Shown: one piece after another, positions 45,176-54,390 of the stretch
Layout: each line of letters opens with the position of its first letter
Numbering within the stretch: the first letter of the stretch is position 1
DNA from: Calothrix anomala FACHB-343
GTDB lineage: Bacteria > Cyanobacteriota > Cyanobacteriia > Cyanobacteriales > Nostocaceae
Direction: 5' to 3'
Assembly (NCBI RefSeq): GCF_014696435.1
Contig: NZ_JACJQG010000033.1
Location: 1 to 64,000, forward strand
Length of the DNA: 64,000 bases
The notes under the pieces: generated by a model
Database searches by the model: none
The model's input: the letters and a program-made list of their open reading frames with translations, nothing else
What the model was told of the DNA's origin: nothing
Made by a program: the position numbers and the translations under genes

Positions 45176-45232
45176 GCCCCATGCCCCATGCCCCATGCCC
45201 CATGCCCCGTACTCAATGCCCCATGCCCAATC
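45176..45232. repeat. GCCCCAT heptamer tract
   Basis: Six or seven CCATGCC/CCCCATG heptamers, inverted relative to the tract at 44764-44838. Confidence 0.8.
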
Positions 45233-45233
45233 A

Positions 45234-47429
45234 TTACTGATTCGGCAATTTTGGATGTTCGTTGGAGTATTTACCGACTAATTCGGAAATTTCTGGGTTA
45301 TACAGTCGTAAATAATTCCAATAGTTGCCTAAAACTTGACGGACGTAATTTCTGGTTTCATCAAAGGGGATGTTCTCGACAAACTCATCTGGATCTTGTG
45401 TGGGTAGAGTTTGCAGCCATTTGGAAACGTTGCCGGGGCCTGCATTGTAACTAGCGATCGCTAACAGGGAGTTATTGTTATATTGCTGATGGGTATGATC
45501 CAAATACCAAGTACCCAGCATAATATTGTTGTCAGGATCTTCTAGCTTAATTGTTTTGCTATCAACTTTGATTTGTGGGGCGATCCATTTAGCTGTGCTG
45601 GGTAATACCTGCATCAAGCCCATAGCATCGGCAATGGATTTGGCTTTAGCTTCAAACCGCGACTCTTGACGAATCAAAGCAGTGACTAGCAAGGGATTGA
45701 GCTGGCGTTCTTTTGACCATTTTTCAATTTCTTGCAAGTAAGGAAAGGGATAACGGGCTTGCCAGTAAATGCTTTGTTTGCTGAGAGTTTGATATTCGGC
45801 TTGTTCTTCTGGTTTCTCTCTGTCTTCTAATTTAGAAATTGTATCAATGCCAATTTTATTTTCTCCCCTAGCTAGCTGCATTAAACCCTCGGTAAATTGT
45901 TCGGCTACCGTAGGTTGGGCTTTATTGATAAATTCTGTCTCCCATTGCAACCAAGCGTCTCTATCTTGACCTAAAAGATACAATTCTTTAAAGGTATCTG
46001 AACCAGCCGTAGGTACGGGACGTTGTGGGGGAACTACTTCGGGGTTCATTTGCCGGACGGTATTAAAATTACCCACATTCAGCCCCAAAATTGCCGCAGA
46101 TCGCCATGCATAGTAGGAGTAAGGAAACTGGCTAATTACATATTCATAAGCGGTTTTCGCTTCTTGTTGTTTTCCTAGCTGGCTAGCCCATTTTCCCACC
46201 CAAAAACCTGCTCTAGGAGCCAAAATACTGGAGGGGTTGTTATTGGGAATTGGTTCTGCCCATTGCCATGCACCAACATAATCTTTAGCTTTGGCTTTTT
46301 CTTGGGCGACTTTCCAGCGATATTCTGCGGCTTCATCAGAATCAGGGTATTTGCTAATCAGTAATTGCCATGTTTGGGCTGCTGATTTATTATCCTTGAG
46401 TCCTTGGTAAATTTTGGCTTTTTCTACTAGTGCTTTCGGCGCTGCTTGGGGAAATTTAGCGATCGCTTGATCGAGATAAGGTAAGGCGTCTTTACGAGTT
46501 TTCGCCATTTCCGCTAAACGTAGCAAGCCTGTTCCAGTTTCTTCAGCTTCAGGAAATTCTTGCAATAGTTGTTTATAACTAGCGATCGCTTTTTCCCTGT
46601 CTTTACCTGTTACTTGCAAACCCCGTCCAGTACGGTAGAGACTGAGGGCTGTCTTGGTTGCTTTACTATATGCGTTGGCAGCTTTGTCAAATTGGTTGTT
46701 GAGCCAATAAGCTGTGGCAATTATTTCCCAATCTTCTGGTTGGAGATTTGGCTGCTTCACTAGCGCATCTAATACGCCAACTATTCCCGGTTGATCGGCA
46801 GCGTATTTCGCCAACATTAACTGCAATTTTGGCTGATTGGGATTATCTTCTAGGCGTTTTTTGATAATTTCCCAGGTGAGGGGATGGGTAGGAAATTGAG
46901 CGATCGCAATATCCTGTTGCTTTGGTTGGGCAATCAAATAAATCGCTTTGACTGCGGCGGCGGTTTTACCATACTGTCTTACCACTTTCTGGCGCAAATC
47001 CGAAGCTTTTCCTGCTTCACCTAGCATATCTTGCGCCTGGGCTTGTTTGAGCAGAATGTAAGGTGCGAGAATCGGATAATCTTTCTCTAGTCCATCTAAC
47101 AAAACTAAAGCTTTTTTTGCCTGTGTTCTGTCAATATAATCGCTAGCTAAAAGGTAACGAGCGCGTTCTCTATCTGGAGAACGGGAATTTTGGGCGATTT
47201 CCGCTAATTTTGCGGCTCTTTCTGGCAGAGATTGCGATACTAAAGGATATACAGCCGACTTAGCTTTACTAGCCTCCGAAATCTGTTCAGATTGATTGCT
47301 GTCTTGTTTGAGCCATTGTCCTATAGACTTTCCAAGCTGTGGTGCTGAAACCATTGCCCCAGCTAAAAAGGCACATAGTCCTGCACCAGCGATAATAGGA
47401 ACTGGATTTTTTTTAAGTTGCTTCAGCAT
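45234..47429 (-). CDS. Soluble lytic murein transglycosylase with TPR-like superhelix
   Basis: A 731-residue protein with an N-terminal membrane or signal segment (about 10-30). A long alpha-solenoid of TPR-like repeats (about 55-545) has alanine-rich AYSKATKTALSLYRTG-type helices. A C-terminal SLT domain (about 570-690) carries the catalytic Glu in LIRQESRF, then GLMQVLPSTAKW and the ASYNAGPGNVSKWL motif. It cleaves peptidoglycan glycan chains, leaving an anhydro-MurNAc end. Layout matches Slt70-type enzymes. Start ATG at 47429. Confidence 0.92.
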   Translation of the reverse strand: MLKQLKKNPVPIIAGAGLCAFLAGAMVSAPQLGKSIGQWLKQDSNQSEQISEASKAKSAVYPLVSQSLPERAAKLAEIAQNSRSPDRERARYLLASDYIDRTQAKKALVLLDGLEKDYPILAPYILLKQAQAQDMLGEAGKASDLRQKVVRQYGKTAAAVKAIYLIAQPKQQDIAIAQFPTHPLTWEIIKKRLEDNPNQPKLQLMLAKYAADQPGIVGVLDALVKQPNLQPEDWEIIATAYWLNNQFDKAANAYSKATKTALSLYRTGRGLQVTGKDREKAIASYKQLLQEFPEAEETGTGLLRLAEMAKTRKDALPYLDQAIAKFPQAAPKALVEKAKIYQGLKDNKSAAQTWQLLISKYPDSDEAAEYRWKVAQEKAKAKDYVGAWQWAEPIPNNNPSSILAPRAGFWVGKWASQLGKQQEAKTAYEYVISQFPYSYYAWRSAAILGLNVGNFNTVRQMNPEVVPPQRPVPTAGSDTFKELYLLGQDRDAWLQWETEFINKAQPTVAEQFTEGLMQLARGENKIGIDTISKLEDREKPEEQAEYQTLSKQSIYWQARYPFPYLQEIEKWSKERQLNPLLVTALIRQESRFEAKAKSIADAMGLMQVLPSTAKWIAPQIKVDSKTIKLEDPDNNIMLGTWYLDHTHQQYNNNSLLAIASYNAGPGNVSKWLQTLPTQDPDEFVENIPFDETRNYVRQVLGNYWNYLRLYNPEISELVGKYSNEHPKLPNQ

Positions 47430-48082
47430 GAATACTCGCTGAAAATTTCAGATGAATTTCTTGAAACTTTAGCATTACTAGCGGTCAGTGGTGCCACTTT
47501 TTCTTTTTTATCTGAGATGAGGGGATCGGAGATTATGAAAGGTTCAAGTACCCCGATCGTATTCCTGTTTGATATTGCTGCATTCCCGCATGGGTAAATA
47601 TTCCTCAAGGATGAGGTAATTTTCTCAGCCAGCACCTATGTTTGAGAACTCAACAAGAGTAACAATAGAGATTTCTTAATATAATTTCTTAATATAATTT
47701 ATAGATAAGTTTTGTCAGCGATCGCTCATCTCTCCTCTTTCTAGTATAAATATCACAGTTGTACCAATTCAATATCATCTAGCCCACGAAGGTGGGCTTT
47801 GTAATTATAGCCCCACCCTTATAGGGTGAGGGCGTTAATGTGCTATTAGTGATGTTGGATTGTGGCTGCTTCGATTGATTTCCCGCATAAATTCGGCGTC
47901 TACAGACTGATTGAGATTTTAAGTAAGTCTGCGGGAATAAACCAAACTATATTGCGCAATGTAAACATGCCTGAAACCCTTACCAATTACCAATGACAAA
48001 TGACAAATGACAGATCTCGCATAAACCCGCCCCTACAGTTGTTTTTTGAATCTTTCTAATACCCCATCCCTTTATTTACCAC
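47430..48082. other. 653-bp spacer with repeat remnants
   Basis: No supported gene. At 47785-47835 it has a partial copy of the palindromic repeat of 108-236 (CCACGAAGGTGGGCTTTG and CCCACCCTTATAGGGTGAGG). A CCCGCCCCTACAGTTG fragment near 48028 matches the GTAGGGGCGGG element family. Confidence 0.6.
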
Positions 48083-50527
48083 TTACTCTAATTCCCATTC
48101 CAGCTTTAAAGTTTCTAGCTTGGGATTTTTTACGCTTAAGCTGTGACATTCATCCAAAAATCCTTTTACCTGTTCTTCGTTGAGAGTCAAACCACCCTCT
48201 TGCAGGTTATGAATATAAGTGATGATATCAGCAGTGGTGAGAGATGAGCTAATTTCTTCTAGTAAAATAGCGTTTCTGACTTCTCTACAGACTAATTCAA
48301 TATCTGATGAAGTAAACCTGACACTTTTTTCGGCTAAAATCTCAAAATTAATTATCTGCTCAAAGTCAATCTTTGCAAGATAATGTTGAAATATCTCGAT
48401 TCTTTCCCATTTATCTGGAGGAAATATCGGAATCTTCCAATCTAATCTTCCCGAACGCTTTAAAGCACTATCAATACCACTTAAATAATTAGTAGCTGCA
48501 ATCACAATTACATTACTATTGCGGAGATTATTCAATTCAATCAACAATTGATTAATAGTTGCTTTTTGGTCTGTATGGGCGTTATCTTCATTCCGATTAA
48601 AGCCAATACTATCTAACTCATCGATAAATAACACCGAGGGAGATTTCTTTTTAGCCTGAGCAAAGATATCACGGATATTTTTCTGACTCTGACCTATCCA
48701 TACACTAATAATATCTGCTGGTGAAAATTTAAAAAAATATCTTCCCGATTCGTTAGCAAATGCATTCGCCAGTAGGGTTTTACCGCATCCAGGTAAGCCA
48801 TAAAATAAAATTCCACTAATAGCATCTTGATAGCCTTTAGATTGAAGTTTGAGCAGTTTACTTAATTTCTCTTTCTCCTCTTTCAATCCTTTAACTTGAC
48901 TAAAATCTAGCTTAATCTCTGGGGCACGATTAGTCAGAGAATAGGTTTGTCCTAAACTTTGTTTTTTGATTCCATACTCAAACGATGGATAATTAATAGC
49001 ATCAAATGAAACGGGTACTAGTTGATGATTTTCATAATCTGGAGCCATGACGACAATCTGAAAATTATCGCTATAATACCCAGCTAGTTTAAATTCTAAG
49101 ACTTCTTTCGCCTTCTTAATTTGGTAATAGTTACGAGCAATTTCAAAACCAGGAACGACTAACCAAACAGTCTCTAATTGATTCGGCCATACTTTTGATT
49201 TTTGGAAAATTCGCTTAATTGAATCTAAAAATAAATTATTATCTTGAAATTCTTGATACTTAAGAGTTTCTATCTCCACAATTACTTTATTTTCCACATA
49301 CACTTGAATAATTTCGCTTTGATATTCTTCCTCGTAATCTGACATTTCATCATCAGTTGTTTCCTGATCTCTAGAAGTCAATTCTACTTCACAGCGAATC
49401 TGAGACAGTTCATAACCTAAATTTTCTAAAGTCTTAATGGCAAAATATTTCAGGTAAATATATTCTGTACTTTCTTGTTGCCACTTCAAAGTATAAAAAT
49501 GTTCAGCTTTCATCCTCATTAATAACTGAGATTCAGCAAATATTTGTGCCTTTTGCAACTCTAAGAAGTAATTTAATAACGATGCTTCATCTTCCTCCAT
49601 TTGATAATATGGCAGTTCTAAAAGTAAGCGGAAATGAGCATAAATTTCTTCTTTATGCTTAATCGCAGCTTCATTAGGATATTTACATCTTAAGGTGAAG
49701 GTAAAAGGAATTTTACTAGCTACTCTGTCTACCAGATATCCTAGAGCATCTTCTTGCTGCTGTGCTTGAATATCGGATGCTGATGGACAATGAAAGACAA
49801 TAAAGAACTGTTCAGAATTATATTTATTAGCATATAGAGATATCTGCTCAAACTGCTCGTCAAATTTTTCACAATCTAGTAAATCTAAAGCAGTATTGCC
49901 CAAGATAACGCTGGTCATTGTGGAAAGATAAAAATGATAAATATTCGCATCAGACAGCGAATATTCCTTTTCGTCGTCGCTATCATCGGCAGTAATATTG
50001 GTAGTAAATTTTTGATTAGAAGCTTTAGGAATAAACCCGCTACCTTTATACTGATATTTTCTAATTAACTCATAATTTAAAATTTTGACAACAATATCAG
50101 AAAAGAAATCTTCTTTTTGTGGTATGAGAAAAATTCCCACTGGTTGATTTGAGTCTAAACATACCTGAAAGCGTTCGTATTCTTGCTCAGAAACAAAATC
50201 AAACAAGTAATAGAAAAAATCATGTTTAACGGGAATGGTATCGCTTAATTTCGCTAAAATTGCCGCCGAATCAGCCGATTTATTCTCTGGAGTGACACCT
50301 TTAATCGAAATCGCTAGTTTAGTATCTAAAGGGGTGTTTAAATCAAATATTGGCTCAGTATTAAGTTCCAAATCATCGAGAGCATGATTAAAATTATCTA
50401 CAAAAGCTTGACTGCGGCGCTGATAGCCAAATTGCTCCATAATAGTTTTAACTCGCAGACTTTTTTTAGTTCTTCCAGTTCGCTGCAGTTCATTTTTAAT
50501 CGCGCGTAAGTAGGCTGTATATGACAT
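48083..50527 (-). CDS. Large AAA+ ATPase with unassigned N-terminal region
   Basis: An 814-residue protein. The C-terminal AAA+ module (about 540-790) is of the CDC48/FtsH type: Walker A GLPGCGKT (about 576-583), Walker B VLFIDELDS (about 630-637), a DQKATINQLL sensor region and RSGRLDWKI with arginine fingers. The first 75 residues (YLRAIKNELQRTGRTKKSL, then RVKTIMEQFGYQRRSQAF) look like a small helical, possibly winged-helix, domain. The middle (75-530) is not recognised; it is acidic in part (DDEMSDYEEEY). It stands alone with no protease or nuclease partner. A remodelling or defence role is speculative. Confidence 0.7.
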   Translation of the reverse strand: MSYTAYLRAIKNELQRTGRTKKSLRVKTIMEQFGYQRRSQAFVDNFNHALDDLELNTEPIFDLNTPLDTKLAISIKGVTPENKSADSAAILAKLSDTIPVKHDFFYYLFDFVSEQEYERFQVCLDSNQPVGIFLIPQKEDFFSDIVVKILNYELIRKYQYKGSGFIPKASNQKFTTNITADDSDDEKEYSLSDANIYHFYLSTMTSVILGNTALDLLDCEKFDEQFEQISLYANKYNSEQFFIVFHCPSASDIQAQQQEDALGYLVDRVASKIPFTFTLRCKYPNEAAIKHKEEIYAHFRLLLELPYYQMEEDEASLLNYFLELQKAQIFAESQLLMRMKAEHFYTLKWQQESTEYIYLKYFAIKTLENLGYELSQIRCEVELTSRDQETTDDEMSDYEEEYQSEIIQVYVENKVIVEIETLKYQEFQDNNLFLDSIKRIFQKSKVWPNQLETVWLVVPGFEIARNYYQIKKAKEVLEFKLAGYYSDNFQIVVMAPDYENHQLVPVSFDAINYPSFEYGIKKQSLGQTYSLTNRAPEIKLDFSQVKGLKEEKEKLSKLLKLQSKGYQDAISGILFYGLPGCGKTLLANAFANESGRYFFKFSPADIISVWIGQSQKNIRDIFAQAKKKSPSVLFIDELDSIGFNRNEDNAHTDQKATINQLLIELNNLRNSNVIVIAATNYLSGIDSALKRSGRLDWKIPIFPPDKWERIEIFQHYLAKIDFEQIINFEILAEKSVRFTSSDIELVCREVRNAILLEEISSSLTTADIITYIHNLQEGGLTLNEEQVKGFLDECHSLSVKNPKLETLKLEWELE

Positions 50528-50636
50528 TATGTGCTTTTTACTCTGTCTAACTTAAGTGAGTCTCCCCACAGGGAGCAATAATATAATTCCCCAAGCTATA
50601 TGTATAGTTAACTTAAGTGCGTAAGCGTTATGTAAA

Positions 50637-50661
50637 GGCTGAAGGCTGAAGGCTGAAGTGA
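50637..50661. repeat. GGCTGAA heptamer tract
   Basis: Three copies of GGCTGAA, followed downstream (50725-50743) by CCCTAGC-type repeats, in the 222-bp spacer upstream of the ABC permease genes. Confidence 0.8.
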
Positions 50662-50749
50662 AGATTGGTTAGGAAAACTTTACTTCTTGTTACAAAATTC
50701 TCCTGCTTCAGCCTCTCTACTAGTACCTAGCCCCTAGCCCCTAGCAGTT

Positions 50750-51658
50750 GTGTTGGAAATTAGCAGGCGACATAGAAACCGCAGATGGTATTTTACAGAA
50801 AACATGGCTGGATATTTATTTATGATGCCTGCCATTTTGGTTTTGGGTATTTTTGTCGTACTTCCAATTCTTTACGCTGTCTTTCTTTCTCTACATAAGG
50901 TTCAGCTTCTCGGCGGGATTGAATATCAGTTCATCGGTTTTCGCAATTTCACGCGCTTAGTTGAAGATGAACGGGTGTGGATTGCGTTGAAAAATACAGC
51001 CGAATACGTTGCAATTGTTGTACCCGCCCAAACTATTCTCGCTTTAATTCTCGCTGTTACGCTAAATTCTGGGATTCGCGGGCAAAATTGGTGGCGCATT
51101 CTCTACTTTTTACCCACAGTCACCTCTTCAGCAGTGCTGACGCTGATTTTCATGTGGATTTATAACACCGATGGGCTACTTAATGATGTTCTTGGTGCTG
51201 TAGGTTTACCTAGATATAACTGGTTAGGCGATCCAGCCGTTGCTCTCAAAGGGATTATGATCATGAATATTTGGTCAACAGCGCCGTTTTACATGGTAAT
51301 TTACCTAGCGGCGTTGCAGGATATCCCCCAGTCACTTTATGAAGCTGCTGAACTCGATGGGGCAAATGGCTGGCAAAAGTTGATTCATGTGACTATCCCC
51401 ATACTCCAGCCTGTAACTTTCTTTGTGGTGGCGATGGGAGTAATTGGGACTTTTCAATTATTTGACCAATCTTATATTTTTTCTGCTGGTACTGGCGGCC
51501 CTAATAATGCGACTTTGACGGTAGTGTTACTAATTTACCAAGCTGTATTTCGGAATTTACAGATGGGTTATGCAGCTGCGATCGCTTTTTTATTAGCCGC
51601 CATCATTATTGCGATCGCTTTAATTCAACGGCGAATTTTTGGAGGTGACAAGCTGTGA
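50750..51658 (+). CDS. ABC sugar transporter permease, MalF/UgpA type
   Basis: A 302-residue membrane permease with six helices of the binding-protein-dependent type. The EAA loop is visible in QSLYEAAELDGANGWQKLIHVTIPIL (about 199-224). The start is a GTG at 50750 (a TTG follows). It overlaps the next permease gene by four bases (GTGA). Together they form the membrane part of a sugar (probably disaccharide or polyol) importer of the CUT1 family. No binding protein or ATPase gene is in this window. Confidence 0.9.
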   Translation: MLEISRRHRNRRWYFTENMAGYLFMMPAILVLGIFVVLPILYAVFLSLHKVQLLGGIEYQFIGFRNFTRLVEDERVWIALKNTAEYVAIVVPAQTILALILAVTLNSGIRGQNWWRILYFLPTVTSSAVLTLIFMWIYNTDGLLNDVLGAVGLPRYNWLGDPAVALKGIMIMNIWSTAPFYMVIYLAALQDIPQSLYEAAELDGANGWQKLIHVTIPILQPVTFFVVAMGVIGTFQLFDQSYIFSAGTGGPNNATLTVVLLIYQAVFRNLQMGYAAAIAFLLAAIIIAIALIQRRIFGGDKL

Positions 51659-52491
51659 CTCCTATCTCTCGCTTTTCTTGGCTAAAACTGCTGCTGTACG
51701 CCTTACTCACAGTCTATGCCATCATCACTATCATTCCCTTTGTTTGGGCACTCTCAGCTTCATTTAAGCCCCTATCAGAAATTGTCAGTGGCGAGCCTAA
51801 TTTAATACCACGAAATTTCACTTTTGACAACTATAAGCAAATATTCTTACAAGAGCCATTATTTTGGCGTTGGCTATTTAACAGCGTATTTATTGCCTTC
51901 AGTGTAACTATTTTAAATTTACTGCTCAACTCAATGGCAGGCTACGCTTTAGCTAGATTGAGCTTTGCTGGCAAACGCTTTTGGTTTTTACTGATTTTGG
52001 CAGTTTTAGCCGTTCCTGCCCAGATTACCCTCATACCCACCTTTTTGATTTTAAAAGCGATCGGCTGGCTCAATACTTACCAAGGCGCGATCGTACCTAG
52101 TATGGTTAATGCCACATTCATTTTTATGATGCGGCAGTTTTTCGTTAATTTTCCTAAAGAATTAGAAGAAGCCGCCCAACTAGATGGTTTAAACAGCTTA
52201 GGCATTTTTCGGCATATTGTCTTACCCTTAGCCAAACCCGCCCTAGCAGCCCAAGCAGTTTTTGTCTTCATGGGTAGCTGGAATAATTTTTTGCTCCCTG
52301 TAGTCATTTTATTTGACCCAGAAATGTTTACTCTGCCTTTAGGGCTAAACAGCTTTAAAGGTCAATACATCAGCTATTGGAACTACATCATGGCTGCTTC
52401 AATGGTATTCACCCTCCCAGCTTTAGCAATCTACGCCTTTTTCAACCGCTACTTTATTCAAAGTGTCACATTTACTGGAGGTAAAGGGTAA
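51655..52491 (+). CDS. ABC sugar transporter permease, MalG/UgpE type
   Basis: A 278-residue CUT1-family permease with six helices. The EAA loop reads LEEAAQLDGLNSLGIFRHIVLPLAKPAL (about 168-195), as in MalG. GTG start inside the upstream stop codon, so translation is coupled. The partner ATPase and solute-binding protein must be encoded elsewhere. Confidence 0.92.
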   Translation: MTPISRFSWLKLLLYALLTVYAIITIIPFVWALSASFKPLSEIVSGEPNLIPRNFTFDNYKQIFLQEPLFWRWLFNSVFIAFSVTILNLLLNSMAGYALARLSFAGKRFWFLLILAVLAVPAQITLIPTFLILKAIGWLNTYQGAIVPSMVNATFIFMMRQFFVNFPKELEEAAQLDGLNSLGIFRHIVLPLAKPALAAQAVFVFMGSWNNFLLPVVILFDPEMFTLPLGLNSFKGQYISYWNYIMAASMVFTLPALAIYAFFNRYFIQSVTFTGGKG

Positions 52492-52532
52492 CAGTCAACA
52501 GTCAACAGTCAACAGTCAACCATCAACCATCA
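52490..52532. repeat. GTCAACA heptamer tract
   Basis: Four GTCAACA copies followed by three ATCAACC copies, directly after the MalG-type permease stop. Confidence 0.85.
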
Positions 52533-52658
52533 ACCGTCTTTCCCAACCTCTACGATCCCCACTGTAACTAGAACAGTATTTTGAGCGACAAATTGCACTC
52601 TTAACGTGATATTGGTATTACAGCGACTTAATCTCTATATATCAGTTAACAAAACATT

Positions 52659-52853
52659 ATGGGTTTTGCAGACCTATCAATCGCAGAGATAGCAGCAGAC
52701 TACAGTATGACTGTGGACAAAGGTTTTTCTCTGTATAACCACCTCTTAATTGCCGATAAACACCAAAAAACCCGTTTGGCGTTGGCGGCTGCAAAGGCAA
52801 TTATTTCGCAATTATTGTCTGAGAAATACCCAAAAGGTACTAGCACCTGTTAG
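52659..52853 (+). CDS. Small helical protein, putative HTH, conserved in cyanobacteria
   Basis: A 64-residue protein. FADLSIAEIAADYSMTVDKGFSLYNHL (about 3-29) looks like a helix-turn-helix (IF2-N or sigma-like), and TRLALAAAKAIISQLLSEK a C-terminal helix. A similar small protein is often next to the cytochrome c550 gene in filamentous cyanobacteria, as I recall; this is not verified. The last four codons run into an unrelated sequence. psbV begins 123 bp downstream. Confidence 0.6.
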   Translation: MGFADLSIAEIAADYSMTVDKGFSLYNHLLIADKHQKTRLALAAAKAIISQLLSEKYPKGTSTC

Positions 52854-52976
52854 GTGTTAGCAAAGCCACCTCCAGGGCTATCTTGGGCTTGGATTCATGG
52901 CAAAAAACAATTAACAACATAGAGATTGAGTAACGCTAACTAGCTGTGTTGAGTGTCAAAATCTTTAAGGGGAAAC

Positions 52977-53468
52977 ATGTTTAGAAGATTAATTGGCGTG
53001 GTTGTGGCTACTGTTTTACTAACGTTTCAGCTGATTGTCGGTAGCGCAACAGCCCTAGAATTGGATGAGGCTATCAGAACAGTGCCATTAAACGATAAGG
53101 GTGATACCATTACTCTCAGCTTAAAGCAAGTCAAAGAAGGTAAAGCTTTATTTCAGTACGCTTGCGCTCAATGTCACGTTGGTGGTGTCACCAAGACTAA
53201 CCAAAACGTAGGGTTGGAACCAGAAGCACTAGCACTGGCTACACCAAACCGTAACAATATTGAAGGTTTGGTTGACTACATGAAGAATCCTACTACCTAT
53301 GATGGTGAAGAGGAAATTTCTGAATTACACCCCAGCACCAAGAGTGCAGATATTTTCACCGAAATGAGAAATTTGACCGATGAAGACTTAACAGCGATCG
53401 CAGGTCATATTCTCCTACAACCCAAAGTTGTTGGCACCAGATGGGGAGGTGGCAAAATTTACTACTAA
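52977..53468 (+). CDS. psbV: Photosystem II cytochrome c550 (PsbV)
   Basis: A 163-residue protein from the ATG at 52977 (AAGGGG 4 nt upstream). A signal peptide (about 1-26, cleavage after ATA-LE) is followed by the mature extrinsic cytochrome. The haem-binding CAQCH is at residues 63-67 and the axial His near the C-terminus is in IAGHILLQPKVVG. It stabilises the manganese cluster on the lumenal face of photosystem II. It heads the psbV, psbV2-like, petE, petJ cluster. Confidence 0.96.
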   Translation: MFRRLIGVVVATVLLTFQLIVGSATALELDEAIRTVPLNDKGDTITLSLKQVKEGKALFQYACAQCHVGGVTKTNQNVGLEPEALALATPNRNNIEGLVDYMKNPTTYDGEEEISELHPSTKSADIFTEMRNLTDEDLTAIAGHILLQPKVVGTRWGGGKIYY

Positions 53469-53635
53469 AGCCAGTAATTAGTACTGAGTACTGAGGTCTG
53501 AGATCTGGGTGCTGAGTAATGGGACTGGGGATTTGGGACGATCCACTCTCATATCCCCACTTCTGGAACAATCAGCAATCAGAACTGGGAACTCAGTACA
53601 CTTTGCCCGATTAACTCTATTTCAGCTAGCTGCTA

Positions 53636-54133
53636 ATGCTATATCGATTATTTGCGCGTTATCTATTTCTAGTTTTGCTGATTGTCTTATTGGTCGATCG
53701 CAGCAGTACTTTACCTGCTCAAGCTGCCAATATCGATGCTTATATTGGGCGTTATTTACACGTTACTGAGCCAATTGCACTAGAACTGGATGAACAAGGA
53801 AATACTCGTCTGTTTTCCCCATTAGAATTATCTGCTGGGAAAAAACTGTTTGAAACCAACTGTATTAACTGTCATGTTGGTGGCGCGACTTTACCCGATC
53901 CTCAAGTATCTCTGGCGCTAGAAACCCTCAAAGGTGCTAATCCAAGACGCGATCGCCTTAACTCTCTGGTTGACTTTATGCGTCAGCCCATGACATACGA
54001 TGGTACTCAAGAAACCTATTGGTGTCGAAAGTTGACCCCTGATTTTCTCTCCCAACAGCAAGTGGAACGTTTAGCCGCTTTTGTTCTTACCGCCGCAAAA
54101 AAAGCTCCTGGTTGGGGTCAAGAAGATTTTTAG
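53636..54133 (+). CDS. psbV2: PsbV2-like low-spin c-type cytochrome
   Basis: A 165-residue paralogue of PsbV. The signal region (1-30, cleavage near AQA-AN) is longer and the mature part keeps the haem site CINCH and a matching SLVDFMRQPMTYDG segment. The C-terminal axial His region is replaced by AAFVLTAAKKAPGWG; the PsbV His in the IAGH position is absent, so a different sixth ligand is likely, as known for PsbV2. Its role is not established. ATG at 53636, no strong Shine-Dalgarno. Confidence 0.88.
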   Translation: MLYRLFARYLFLVLLIVLLVDRSSTLPAQAANIDAYIGRYLHVTEPIALELDEQGNTRLFSPLELSAGKKLFETNCINCHVGGATLPDPQVSLALETLKGANPRRDRLNSLVDFMRQPMTYDGTQETYWCRKLTPDFLSQQQVERLAAFVLTAAKKAPGWGQEDF

Positions 54134-54311
54134 ACTTCTACAGCTAAATTTCTCTTGGCAAAAAATATTTATTTTTGAGATTATACTATAAATTTACTTT
54201 TACTAGCTGAAGTATACAGATTATTTTAGGTTAAATTTATTTAAGTATGTTTACCGGATTGGCTAAATTTCTACTAGAGAAATAGAGTTCATTATTAAAA
54301 AAAATTCATCT

Positions 54312-54350
54312 ATGACAGATTGTCATATTTGGCGTATTTTTTATTTAAAA
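54312..54350 (+). promoter_or_regulatory. petE promoter with GAC-N5-GTC palindrome
   Basis: ATGACAGATTGTCAT (54312-54326) is a perfect palindrome with a 3-bp centre. TTGTCA inside it (54320-54325) is a candidate -35 box, 16 bp from TATTTA (54342-54347). GAC-N5-GTC (54314-54324) is the motif I recall as bound by the BlaI-type copper-responsive regulator PetR, which controls petE and petJ. The site sits so that a bound protein would cover the -35 box. Confidence 0.45.
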
Positions 54351-54390
54351 TGGGGAAGGGAAAATTAAAACCATTTGTTAGGAGAACGCC

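Noticed and set aside
45188-45454. Plus-strand ORF at the end of the transglycosylase gene
   Set aside because: It is antisense to the SLT-domain 3' end and starts in a heptamer tract.
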